From: an uncultured Bacteroidales bacterium
Lineage (GTDB): Bacteria; Bacteroidota; Bacteroidia; Bacteroidales; Bacteroidaceae
NCBI GenBank assembly: GCA_902772585.1
Contig: CACYBB010000019.1
Coordinates: forward strand, 1-64,000
DNA length: 64,000 bases
Reading direction: 5' to 3'
The stretch's first letter is position 1, and every line of letters starts with the position of its first letter. Under the pieces are notes generated by a model. It was given only the letters and a program-made list of their open reading frames with translations, was not told the origin of the DNA and ran no database searches. Position numbers and translations under genes: made by a program. Below are positions 25,370 through 32,697 of this stretch, one piece after another.

Positions 25370-25377
25370 CAAAGTTA
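25370..25377 (-). promoter_or_regulatory. -7 element of the nadK promoter
   Basis: The reverse complement is TAACTTTG. It faces the pdxJ -7 element with 6 nt between, so the two start sites overlap and can hardly be used at once. Confidence 0.55.
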
Positions 25378-25416
25378 CAAATAAAAGTGAAAAAAGAATA
25401 GCGAAAACGGAAAAAT

Positions 25417-26130
25417 ATGACGAAACTAAGCGTAAATATCAATAAGATTGCCACTCTGCGCAATGCCAGAGGTGGTAATAATCCCAATGTTCTGACTGTT
25501 GCCCGTGACGTAGAACTCTTTGGTGGACAGGGCATTACCGTTCATCCGCGTCCCGACGAGCGTCATATCCGCTATCAGGATGTGCGTGACCTGCGCCCAC
25601 AGATTACCACAGAGTTTAACATCGAGGGTAATCCCATCGATTCGTTCACGGAACTGGTATTAGAGGTAGTGCCCACACAGGTGACACTCGTCCCAGATGG
25701 TCACGACCAGATAACGTCGAACCACGGATGGGACACCATAGAGAACAAAGCGTTCCTTACGGACATCTGCAAGACATTCAAGGATGCAGGCATCCGCACC
25801 AGCATCTTCGTCGATGCCGACCCACGTCAGGTCGAAGGTGCTAAGGTCTGTGGTGCCGACCGTGTAGAACTCTATACAGAACCCTATGCCTCTGGCTATG
25901 CAGCCAATCGTGAGGCTGCCATCGCTCCGTTTATTGCTGCTGCTGAAGAGGCACGCCGCGTAGGACTGGGCCTCAACGCTGGTCACGACCTGTCGCTGGA
26001 GAACCTGGCCTATTATCACCAGCAGATTCCCTGGACTGATGAGGTCAGCATCGGCCACGCTCTCATCTGTGATGCTCTTTACTTGGGTCTGCAGGAAACC
26101 ATCAAGCAATATCTCAATGCATTAAAATAA
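25417..26130 (+). CDS. pdxJ: Pyridoxine 5'-phosphate synthase
   Basis: A 237-residue TIM-barrel enzyme that condenses DXP with 3-amino-2-oxopropyl phosphate, the last ring-forming step of DXP-dependent vitamin B6 synthesis. Motifs include LSVNINKIATLRNARGG at the start, GITVHPRPDERHI, FNIEGNP, and GLNAGHDLSLENL. pdxB lies 25 kb downstream. Divergent from nadK. The stop codon is immediately followed by a complete CGGAC hairpin repeat. Confidence 0.96.
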   Translation: MTKLSVNINKIATLRNARGGNNPNVLTVARDVELFGGQGITVHPRPDERHIRYQDVRDLRPQITTEFNIEGNPIDSFTELVLEVVPTQVTLVPDGHDQITSNHGWDTIENKAFLTDICKTFKDAGIRTSIFVDADPRQVEGAKVCGADRVELYTEPYASGYAANREAAIAPFIAAAEEARRVGLGLNAGHDLSLENLAYYHQQIPWTDEVSIGHALICDALYLGLQETIKQYLNALK

Positions 26131-26215
26131 GCATCGGACAAAACGGACTAACACGGACTATTTTTCAACAGAAGAAGAAAGAACAAGGTCCGTACCAGTC
26201 CGTTCAGTCCGATGC
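26131..26215. repeat. Complete CGGAC inverted-repeat element (hairpin)
   Basis: 85 bp between pdxJ and the DJ-1 gene. The left arm runs GCATCGGACAAAACGGACT. The right arm read in reverse runs GCATCGGACTGAACGGACT. The arms are about 30 nt and pair imperfectly around a purine-rich loop. The terminal GCATCGGAC is the same as in the other copies. Confidence 0.85.
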
Positions 26216-26231
26216 AAAAAATCAAAAGACG

Positions 26232-26798
26232 ATGAAAAAGGTATATGTATTCTTAGCTGACGGCTTCGAGGATGTCGAGGCCCTCATTCCCGTTGACGTG
26301 TTGCGTCGCGGTGGTGTTGACGTAACAACGGTAAGCATCAGCGACTTTCCTTTGGTAACTTCAGCACACGGAGTGAACATCGAGGCAGACATGATGTTTG
26401 AGCAAGGTAACTTTACGGATGCAGACTTGGTTTTCCTGCCTGGCGGAATGCCTGGTGCCAAGAACCTTTATGAGCATAAGGGTGTCTGCAAGGTTGTTGT
26501 CGACCAGTTTGCCGCTGGTAAGAAAGTGGCTGCCATCTGTGCCGCTCCAGGCGTCGTGTTAGGACAACTGGGAATCCTTGAAGGCAAGAAGGCTACTTGC
26601 TATCCTGGTTTTGAGCAGATGCTTGACGGTGCCACCTATACTGCCGACCTGGTAACTGTTGATGGCAATGTCACTACAGCCGAAGGTCCTGCAGCAGCCT
26701 TTCCCTTTGCCTACGAGCTCCTTGCGCAACTAGTAGACAAGAAAACCTCTGACCAGATAGCAGAAGGCATGCGCTTCAAACACCTGATGCAGAAATAA
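26232..26798 (+). CDS. DJ-1/PfpI family protein
   Basis: A 188-residue protein of the DJ-1/YajL branch. It has FLADGFEDVEALIPVDVLRRGG at its start (Glu of the active site in GFEDVE), PGGMPGAKNL, and the nucleophile cysteine in AAICAAPGVVLG. Homologues have been described as chaperones, deglycases or oxidative-stress proteins; the physiological role is debated. Lies between two copies of the CGGAC repeat family. Confidence 0.9.
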   Translation: MKKVYVFLADGFEDVEALIPVDVLRRGGVDVTTVSISDFPLVTSAHGVNIEADMMFEQGNFTDADLVFLPGGMPGAKNLYEHKGVCKVVVDQFAAGKKVAAICAAPGVVLGQLGILEGKKATCYPGFEQMLDGATYTADLVTVDGNVTTAEGPAAAFPFAYELLAQLVDKKTSDQIAEGMRFKHLMQK

Positions 26799-26813
26799 TT
26801 TTAGCAGCGGACT

Positions 26814-26898
26814 CAACGGACTGACACGGACGTAAGTATTTAAAAGCAACGGACTGACACGGACTTAAGTATTTAAAAGCAACGGACTGACACGGACG
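26814..26898 (+). repeat. 33-bp tandem repeat upstream of the GxxExxY gene
   Basis: Two full units of 33 bp (26831-26863 and 26864-26896; TAAGTATTTAAAAG followed by CAACGGACTGACACGGA) preceded by a partial one at 26814-26830. The units differ at only one base. The ATG of the gene follows 7 nt after the second unit. Confidence 0.9.
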
Positions 26899-26903
26899 AT
26901 TTT

Positions 26904-27269
26904 ATGTTACTATACGAAGAATTATCAAGAAAGGTATTAGAGGCTTATTTCAATGTCTTCAAGCACCTTACAACAGGGCTATTGGAGAGTGTCTACGAGA
27001 AAGCTCTATGCATCGAGTTTGACGAGATGGGCATACCTTATGAGCGCCAAAAACGCCTTCAGATAACATACAAAGGAATCATTATTGGCGAATTTGTAAG
27101 TGACATAGTTGTGGACAACAAGATTATCCTTGAATTAAAGTCAATTCCAGAGCTAACACCTGCCAACACTGCACAACTTATCAACTATCTTAAAATCACT
27201 GGTATGTCCGTGGGGTATCTATTAAATTTCGGTGAAAGCCGAGATTACAAACGAATTATAAACAAATAG
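26904..27269 (+). CDS. GxxExxY protein (PD-(D/E)XK nuclease-like)
   Basis: A 121-residue protein. The name-giving motif is GLLESVY at about residues 26-32. A nuclease-type core follows: GEFVSDIVVDNKIILELKSI, in which Asp and the E-x-K of ELK are the expected metal and catalytic residues, then QLINYLKITG and LLNFG. The family (PF13366, PDDEXK_3) has no established function, but the active-site residues are intact here. It sits inside inverted repeats of the CGGAC family. I infer that the protein could act on these repeats; this has not been shown. Confidence 0.85.
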   Translation: MLLYEELSRKVLEAYFNVFKHLTTGLLESVYEKALCIEFDEMGIPYERQKRLQITYKGIIIGEFVSDIVVDNKIILELKSIPELTPANTAQLINYLKITGMSVGYLLNFGESRDYKRIINK

Positions 27270-27314
27270 TCCGTGTAAGTCCGTTAAGTCCGATGCTATA
27301 TATTTGATGCTAAT

Positions 27315-28079
27315 ATGGATTATATAATAATAGTAGCAGGAGGTAAAGGCCTGCGGATGGGAACAGATATTCCCAAACAGTTCTTGCCCATTGGCGGGAA
27401 GCCAGTACTGATGCGAACCCTCGAAAGGTTTCGCGCATATTCCCCTACCCTGCAGATTATCCTTGTACTTCCCAAAGCACAACAGGACTACTGGCTGCAA
27501 CTCTGCCAAGAGTACGATTTCAAGGTGGAATACCAGATGACTGATGGTGGCGAGACACGCTTCCATTCCGTGCAACATGGCTTAGCGCTTATCCCTGATG
27601 ACGCTCAGGGTGTGGTAGGCGTTCACGATGGTGTGCGTCCCTTCCCTGCTATCGATGTCATCCGCAACTGCTACGAGACAGCCCGTAAAGCCAAGGCCGT
27701 CATTCCCGTCATTCCCATCGTCGAGACCCTGCGACATATTAAGGCAGCGGACGAACACGGACCTATACGGACTAATGGACATGATAATAATGGTTCGTGT
27801 AAGTCCGTTAAGTCCGATGCATTTAACATATCCGAGACTGTGCCTCGTGGCGACTACCGTCTGGTGCAGACGCCACAGACTTTCGACATCCAGTTGCTCA
27901 AGGCTGCCAACCGTCAGCCGTACAACGATGGTTTCACCGACGATGCCAGCGTAGTGGAGGCTTTCGGCTTCGACATTACCCTCGTGGAAGGCAATCGTGA
28001 GAATATCAAAATCACAACGCCCTATGACCTGAACATAGCAGAAATGTTGTGCAATACTAAGTCCGTATCAGTCCGTTAA
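27315..28079 (+). CDS. ispD: 2-C-methyl-D-erythritol 4-phosphate cytidylyltransferase with an in-frame repeat insertion
   Basis: A 254-residue enzyme of the MEP isoprenoid pathway, making CDP-ME from MEP and CTP. Motifs include [44 protein letters not shown] and TDDASVVEA. Family members are usually 220-235 residues. About 26 extra residues (about 144-169, [11 protein letters not shown] onward to KSVKSD) are encoded by a CGGAC repeat at 27744-27820, in the loop before the [12 protein letters not shown] segment. The last residues (KSVSVR) and the stop are encoded by a further half repeat. The gene remains open, so the protein may still work. Confidence 0.9.
   Translation: MDYIIIVAGGKGLRMGTDIPKQFLPIGGKPVLMRTLERFRAYSPTLQIILVLPKAQQDYWLQLCQEYDFKVEYQMTDGGETRFHSVQHGLALIPDDAQGVVGVHDGVRPFPAIDVIRNCYETARKAKAVIPVIPIVETLRHIKAADEHGPIRTNGHDNNGSCKSVKSDAFNISETVPRGDYRLVQTPQTFDIQLLKAANRQPYNDGFTDDASVVEAFGFDITLVEGNRENIKITTPYDLNIAEMLCNTKSVSVR
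27744..27820. repeat. CGGAC inverted-repeat element inside ispD
   Basis: 77 bp from GCAGCGGAC to GTCCGATGC, with opposed arms of about 30 nt. It lies wholly within the ispD coding region and is read through in frame. Its right half AAGTCCGTTAAGTCCGATGC is identical to the half-copy at the end of ispD. Confidence 0.88.
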
Positions 28080-28088
28080 GTCCGATGC
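28060..28088. repeat. CGGAC half element spanning the ispD stop and recG start
   Basis: AGTCCGTATCAGTCCGTTAA and the following GTCCGATGC: the right-arm text only. It encodes the end of ispD (stop at 28077-28079), and its last bases contain the recG ATG (28085). Confidence 0.8.
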
Positions 28089-30187
28089 AAAGTATCCTCC
28101 AACAAGACATACAATACTTGGCAGGCGTAGGCCCTAACCGCAGGAAGATGCTCAGCGACGAACTGGGCATCCACACCTTTGGTGACTTGTTGGAGTATTA
28201 CCCTTATAAGCATGTAGACCGTAGCCGTCTCTATGCCATTCGCGAACTCACTGGCGACATGCCGTTCGTGCAGGTCAAGGGGCATATCCTTAGCTTCGAG
28301 ACCTTCAAGATGAGCGCCCGCAAGAAGCGCGTCGTGGCCCATTTTACTGATGGCTTGGGCAAGGTGATGGACCTCACATGGTTCAATTATGCCGACAGTG
28401 CCCTGAAGAAATATAAGGTTGGCACCGAATACGTGGTCTTCGGACGTCCGCAGGTCTTCAACGGACGCATACAGTTGGTTCACCCCGATATGGAGGAGGC
28501 CGACAAGTTGGAACTCTCCGCTATGGGCATGCAGCCCTACTACAACACGTCGGAGAAGATGAAGAAGTCGAGCCTCAACAGTCGTGCCATCGAGAAACTC
28601 ACCAAGACGCTCCTCGACACGCTGAAGGAACCCATCCCTGAGACTATCCCTGACTTCATCACCCAGAAACTGCACCTTGTCAGTCGCGACGAGGCCCTGC
28701 GCCACATCCACTATCCGCAGAATGCCAAGCAACTGGAGCAGGCCCGTCTGCGCTTGAAATTCGAAGAACTGTTCTTCGTACAGCTTAATATATTAAGGTA
28801 CGCGAGCGACCAGCGTCGTAAATACCGTGGTTATGTATTCTCGAAGGTGGGCGACCACTTCAACACCTTCTACAAGGAGAACCTGCCCTTCCCTTTGACG
28901 GAAGCCCAGAAACGCGTTATCCGCGAGATTCGCAAGGATATGGGCAGTGGTCGCCAGATGAACCGTCTGCTGCAAGGTGACGTAGGCTCTGGCAAGACAC
29001 TCGTAGCACTGATGTCTATGCTCATCGCACTGGACAACGGTTATCAGGCCTGCATCATGGCACCCACCGAGATACTTGCCGAACAACACCTGCAGACCAT
29101 CATGGACTTCCTGGAGGGACTGCCCATCCGTGTGGCCCTGCTGACGGGTATTGTCAAAGGCAAAAGGCGTCAGGAGATACTCGACGGACTGCTCGATGGT
29201 ACCGTACAGATACTCGTTGGCACTCATGCCGTCATCGAGGATACCGTGCAGTTTGCCCGATTGGGTATGGTGGTTGTCGACGAGCAGCACCGCTTCGGTG
29301 TTGCCCAGCGTGCCAAGCTATGGAGCAAGAGCACCAATCCACCACATGTCCTCGTCATGACGGCAACGCCCATTCCCCGCACGCTGGCGATGACGCTCTA
29401 TGGTGACCTCGACGTCAGCATCATCGACGAGTTGCCCCCAGGTCGCAAACCCGTAGTCACCCAACATGTCTATGACCGTTCCTTGCCGTCGTTATACGAC
29501 AGCATACGCAACCAGATACGGCAGGGACGTCAGGTTTATATTGTCTTCCCCCTCATTGAGGAGAGCGAGAAGATAGACCTCAAGAATCTGGAAGACGGCT
29601 TCCAGGTATTAACTCAGGTTTTCCCTGAGTTCCGACTCAGCAAGGTTCACGGCAAGATGAAGCCTGCCGACAAGGAAGCCGAGATGCAGAAGTTCGTCAG
29701 TGGCGAAACTCAGATTCTCGTTGCCACTACCGTCATTGAGGTGGGTGTCAACGTGCCCAATGCCTCCGTGATGGTCATCCTCGAAGCTCAGCGCTTCGGA
29801 CTCTCCCAGCTGCATCAGCTTCGTGGTCGTGTAGGTCGTGGTGCTGACCAGTCGTACTGCATTCTCGTCACCTGCCTGGAACTCAGTGCCGACACCCGCA
29901 AGCGCATCGACATCATGTGCGAGACCAACGATGGTTTCCGCATTGCCGAGGCTGACTTGAAGTTGCGTGGTCCTGGCGATCTGGAGGGTACCCAACAGAG
30001 TGGTATGGCCTTCGACCTGAAGATTGCCGACATTGCCCGCGATGGGCAAGTCGTCCAGATGGCTCGCGACGAAGCCCAGCTCATCATTGACGAAGACCCG
30101 CTCTGCTGTTCCGACCGCTATGCCTTGCTGTGGCGCAAATTGAAAGAACTACGTAAGACCAATATCAATTGGGGCGTCATCTCATAA
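28085..30187 (+). CDS. recG: ATP-dependent DNA helicase RecG
   Basis: A 700-residue helicase that remodels stalled forks and Holliday junctions. An N-terminal wedge/OB domain (LAGVGPNRRKML at the start) is followed by helicase motifs: Walker A QGDVGSGKTLVA near residue 300, VDEQHRFGV (DEQH box), TATPIPRT, and the C-terminal helicase domain with QLRGRVGRG. Full length for the family. The ATG sits in the end of a CGGAC repeat, 5 nt after the ispD stop. Confidence 0.96.
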   Translation: MQSILQQDIQYLAGVGPNRRKMLSDELGIHTFGDLLEYYPYKHVDRSRLYAIRELTGDMPFVQVKGHILSFETFKMSARKKRVVAHFTDGLGKVMDLTWFNYADSALKKYKVGTEYVVFGRPQVFNGRIQLVHPDMEEADKLELSAMGMQPYYNTSEKMKKSSLNSRAIEKLTKTLLDTLKEPIPETIPDFITQKLHLVSRDEALRHIHYPQNAKQLEQARLRLKFEELFFVQLNILRYASDQRRKYRGYVFSKVGDHFNTFYKENLPFPLTEAQKRVIREIRKDMGSGRQMNRLLQGDVGSGKTLVALMSMLIALDNGYQACIMAPTEILAEQHLQTIMDFLEGLPIRVALLTGIVKGKRRQEILDGLLDGTVQILVGTHAVIEDTVQFARLGMVVVDEQHRFGVAQRAKLWSKSTNPPHVLVMTATPIPRTLAMTLYGDLDVSIIDELPPGRKPVVTQHVYDRSLPSLYDSIRNQIRQGRQVYIVFPLIEESEKIDLKNLEDGFQVLTQVFPEFRLSKVHGKMKPADKEAEMQKFVSGETQILVATTVIEVGVNVPNASVMVILEAQRFGLSQLHQLRGRVGRGADQSYCILVTCLELSADTRKRIDIMCETNDGFRIAEADLKLRGPGDLEGTQQSGMAFDLKIADIARDGQVVQMARDEAQLIIDEDPLCCSDRYALLWRKLKELRKTNINWGVIS

Positions 30188-30212
30188 CCCCAATAACCAC
30201 ATAACAAGATAT

Positions 30213-32201
30213 ATGACAAGACGACTAATCATCAGTTTATCCATATTGTTCCTGTTGACCGCCTGTCAACATAAGAACACCACAACTACTAAGGTTACCG
30301 TTGTGGACAGCATCATTAACGAGGCTGCTGTCAAAAGGGACTATGAGCGTGTATTACTAATTGCCGACAGTCTGGAAGATACTGGCGACATGACCAGCAT
30401 GGAGGCCGATATGAAGCGTGGATGGGCCTATCACAAGATGAGACGACTCACCAAGGCTGAGGAGTATTACAGAAAGGTCATGAACTCCCACAAACATAAA
30501 GCAGCCGACGAGATAGCCTACCAGAACGCTGCTGCCTATCTTGCCGACCTGTTGTATATCAAGCATGACTACGAGGGTTCCTTGCGCGTGGCCACACCCG
30601 TTACTGAGGAGTTGGAGAAGAAAGGCACAGGTACTGACGAGGCCATGACCTTGCTGCTGACGTGCATTGGTCGCTGCCAGATGAAGCAGGGAAACATCGA
30701 AGAGGCATCCAACACCTTCGAAAGGGCATATATGTGCAATCTGCGAGCACTACAGGCTGACCCTTCAGGTACAAGGATGAAGAATGCCATCATCCATACG
30801 GCCAACATCACCATCCGCTTCCTGAATCCTCAGTCGCTCGACATTGCCGCCATATGGCTGGCTCGTACGGAAAAGCTACTCGCCCAGTACGCTGCATCGT
30901 CTTCAGCAGAAGCGGCGTTCGTCGATGAATATCACGCTCGTCTGCATATCTACAAGGCCTATGCCTACCAGCATACAGGTCGTAGCAACGAGGCACTGAC
31001 AGAATATGAGGCATTCACCAAGACTGCCTATTCACAGACGGACGATGGTCTGTCCGATGCCTGCGAATACCTTATTGCCGCCCACCGTTTTGACGAGGCT
31101 GCCGACAACCTGCGCGAGTTGGACCGCATGATGAAATCCTGGGGGTATAAGCTGACGCTCGACAACATCCAAGAATACATGCTCAACAAATACAAGGCCA
31201 ACTGGGGAGCAGGGCGCAAAGACTCGGCAAATGCCGTAGCCCGCCAGATTTGCAACGCCTTGGACTCTGCCATCACGTGGCAGAAAAACAGCGATGCCAA
31301 CGAACTGGCCACTATCTATGAAACGCGCCAGAAAGAAAGCATCATCGAACAGCAGAAGGCAGACCTCAGTCGCAGCCACAACATTGCGACGGGTTCGGCT
31401 TTCATCCTCATCAGCGTCTTCTTCGTCATCTATGTCTTCAGCCGTCGCCGAGCCATGCGTCGATTGGCCGAGAAGAACGAGCAGTTGAAGTTGGCCAACG
31501 AACGTGCCAACGAGACATCAAAGATGAAATCGGACTTCATCAAACAGATATCCCACGAGATACGTACGCCCCTGAACATCCTCAGCGGGTTCACCCAGAT
31601 TATCACTTCTGGAGGTGTAGAGATGGATGAAGAGGCCCGTCGCAACGTCAACAACCAGATTTATCAGAATACCAACCGCATCACCGAACTGGTTAACAAG
31701 ATGTTAGAACTGAGTGATGCAGGCAGTCAGACCACCATCGAACGTCTGGACGAGACCTCAGCACTGGAGATTGCAGCACAAGCTGCTGCCGACTCAGGCA
31801 TTACCATTGCCACCTATCTCACCTTCAACATCCAACCCGATGCCGACGCAGAGAACGCCACCCTGCGCACCAATCTGCAACAGGCCGTGCGTGCCCTTGA
31901 ACTGCAGCTCGACAATGCCCGCAAATTCACTCAGCAGGGCAGTGTCACCCTGCGCATCAGCACAGAGTCGCAGCACCATGTCCGTCGCATTCTCTTCATC
32001 GTAGAGGATACCGGCATAGGCATTCCCGTCAGCGAGGCAGAGCACATCTTCGAGGATTTCGTTCAGCTGAACAGCTATTCTGACGGCACAGGCATCGGAC
32101 TTACCGTAGCCCGCTCCATTGCCCGTCGCCTGGGTGGTGACGTCGTGCTGGACACCACCTACACCGCTGGTGCCCGCTTCGTCATGTCGCTGCCCATGTA
32201 A
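30213..32201 (+). CDS. Lipoprotein-type TPR sensor histidine kinase
   Basis: A 662-residue kinase with an N-terminal lipobox-like sequence (LFLLTACQ), TPR-like helices over about residues 30-380, one membrane helix (GSAFILISVFFVIYVFS), HisKA with FIKQISHEIRTPLN, and an ATPase domain with LDNARKFTQQG, VEDTGIGIP and GTGIGLTVARS. The kinase half closely resembles that of the kinase at 22579-24396, so they are paralogues. No response regulator is adjacent. The simultaneous presence of a lipobox and a membrane helix implies an unusual topology if the Cys is really lipidated. Confidence 0.88.
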   Translation: MTRRLIISLSILFLLTACQHKNTTTTKVTVVDSIINEAAVKRDYERVLLIADSLEDTGDMTSMEADMKRGWAYHKMRRLTKAEEYYRKVMNSHKHKAADEIAYQNAAAYLADLLYIKHDYEGSLRVATPVTEELEKKGTGTDEAMTLLLTCIGRCQMKQGNIEEASNTFERAYMCNLRALQADPSGTRMKNAIIHTANITIRFLNPQSLDIAAIWLARTEKLLAQYAASSSAEAAFVDEYHARLHIYKAYAYQHTGRSNEALTEYEAFTKTAYSQTDDGLSDACEYLIAAHRFDEAADNLRELDRMMKSWGYKLTLDNIQEYMLNKYKANWGAGRKDSANAVARQICNALDSAITWQKNSDANELATIYETRQKESIIEQQKADLSRSHNIATGSAFILISVFFVIYVFSRRRAMRRLAEKNEQLKLANERANETSKMKSDFIKQISHEIRTPLNILSGFTQIITSGGVEMDEEARRNVNNQIYQNTNRITELVNKMLELSDAGSQTTIERLDETSALEIAAQAAADSGITIATYLTFNIQPDADAENATLRTNLQQAVRALELQLDNARKFTQQGSVTLRISTESQHHVRRILFIVEDTGIGIPVSEAEHIFEDFVQLNSYSDGTGIGLTVARSIARRLGGDVVLDTTYTAGARFVMSLPM

Positions 32202-32224
32202 TTTTTACATGAATTTCATTTTTA

Positions 32225-32489
32225 CCCTCACATACTCACATCACAGGCCTCAAACCCTTATGTACAGGGCGTTTGAAGGACGTGAGGGAGAACGAATGTC
32301 CCTCACGTTACCCTCACATTTTGGGTCCCATTCACTCACATTACATAGCGTCAGAACGGATATGCTTACCTGACGTGAGGGCTCGAAGAGAAAAAAGTGA
32401 GGGAGACGTGAGGGAGAATGAATATCCCTCACGTGCCCTCAGCCCTTTGTACATCGGCATTTGAGAGGGGTCATGTGAGTATGTGAGGG
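32225..32489. mobile_element. Large nested inverted repeat, MITE-like
   Basis: A 265-bp palindromic element. The left arm (32225-32317) and right arm (32397-32489) are each 93 nt and pair imperfectly, with outer ends CCCTCACATACTCACAT in both. Each arm carries a small perfect hairpin, CGTGAGGGA with TCCCTCACG, at 32281-32307 and 32407-32433. The 79-nt centre has a minor CGTCAG/CTGACG repeat. Reading frames within it are short and composed of the repeats, so I see no gene. It resembles a miniature inverted-repeat element or a long RNA hairpin. Confidence 0.75.
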
Positions 32490-32566
32490 ACATTTTCAAT
32501 GTCTCACTTTTTCGTACCCCATTCATCGAATATTTTTGGCAATTGCTTCCTCTAAGACTTGCGTTC

Positions 32567-32627
32567 AGTCCGACGTACTCGGACTGATAGTCCGAAGGCT
32601 TCGGACTCGTAGTCCGACGGGACGGAC
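32567..32627. repeat. Palindromic AGTCCG/CGGACT cluster
   Basis: Six CGGAC/GTCCG words in 60 bp, symmetric about AGTCCGAAGGCTTCGGACT (32589-32607). It shares the core word of the CGGAC elements but not their GCATCGGAC ends, so membership in that family is uncertain. Confidence 0.6.
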
Positions 32628-32644
32628 AAAATAAGACAAAACAA

Positions 32645-32676
32645 AAGAATCGCTACCAGTGTTGATAGCGATTCTT
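32645..32676 (-). terminator. Terminator of the BspA-like gene
   Basis: AAGAATCGCTA (32645-32655) and TAGCGATTCTT (32666-32676) form an 11-bp stem. On the minus strand a T-rich stretch follows. Confidence 0.8.
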
Positions 32677-32697
32677 GAGTTTGGGCGCGTTGAGTTG

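Larger units (their letters stand above)
26804..27296 (+). mobile_element. Candidate mobile element: GxxExxY gene flanked by CGGAC inverted repeats
   Basis: 493 bp. The left end GCAGCGGACTCAACGGACTG (26804 on) and the right end, read in reverse, GCATCGGACTTAACGGACTT match at about 26 of 29 positions. The single gene inside encodes a PD-(D/E)XK-like GxxExxY protein. The same ends, without the gene, make the hairpins at 26131-26215 and 27744-27820. The gene-bearing copy therefore looks like the parent of the short copies. Mobility is inferred from the dispersal and the terminal symmetry; no target duplication could be established. Confidence 0.6.
32202..32697. other. Intergenic region with palindromes between kinase and BspA-like gene
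   Basis: No gene. Contents: a small hairpin on the kinase stop (CATGTAA/TTACATG, 32196-32212); the 265-bp nested palindrome; a cluster of CGGACT/AGTCCG words at 32567-32627 centred on AGTCCGAAGG and CTTCGGACT; and a terminator for the BspA-like gene. Confidence 0.7.

Noticed and set aside
32273-32464. Short frames within the nested palindrome
   Set aside because: They are translations of the repeated CGTGAGGG text and change with strand symmetrically; no start context.
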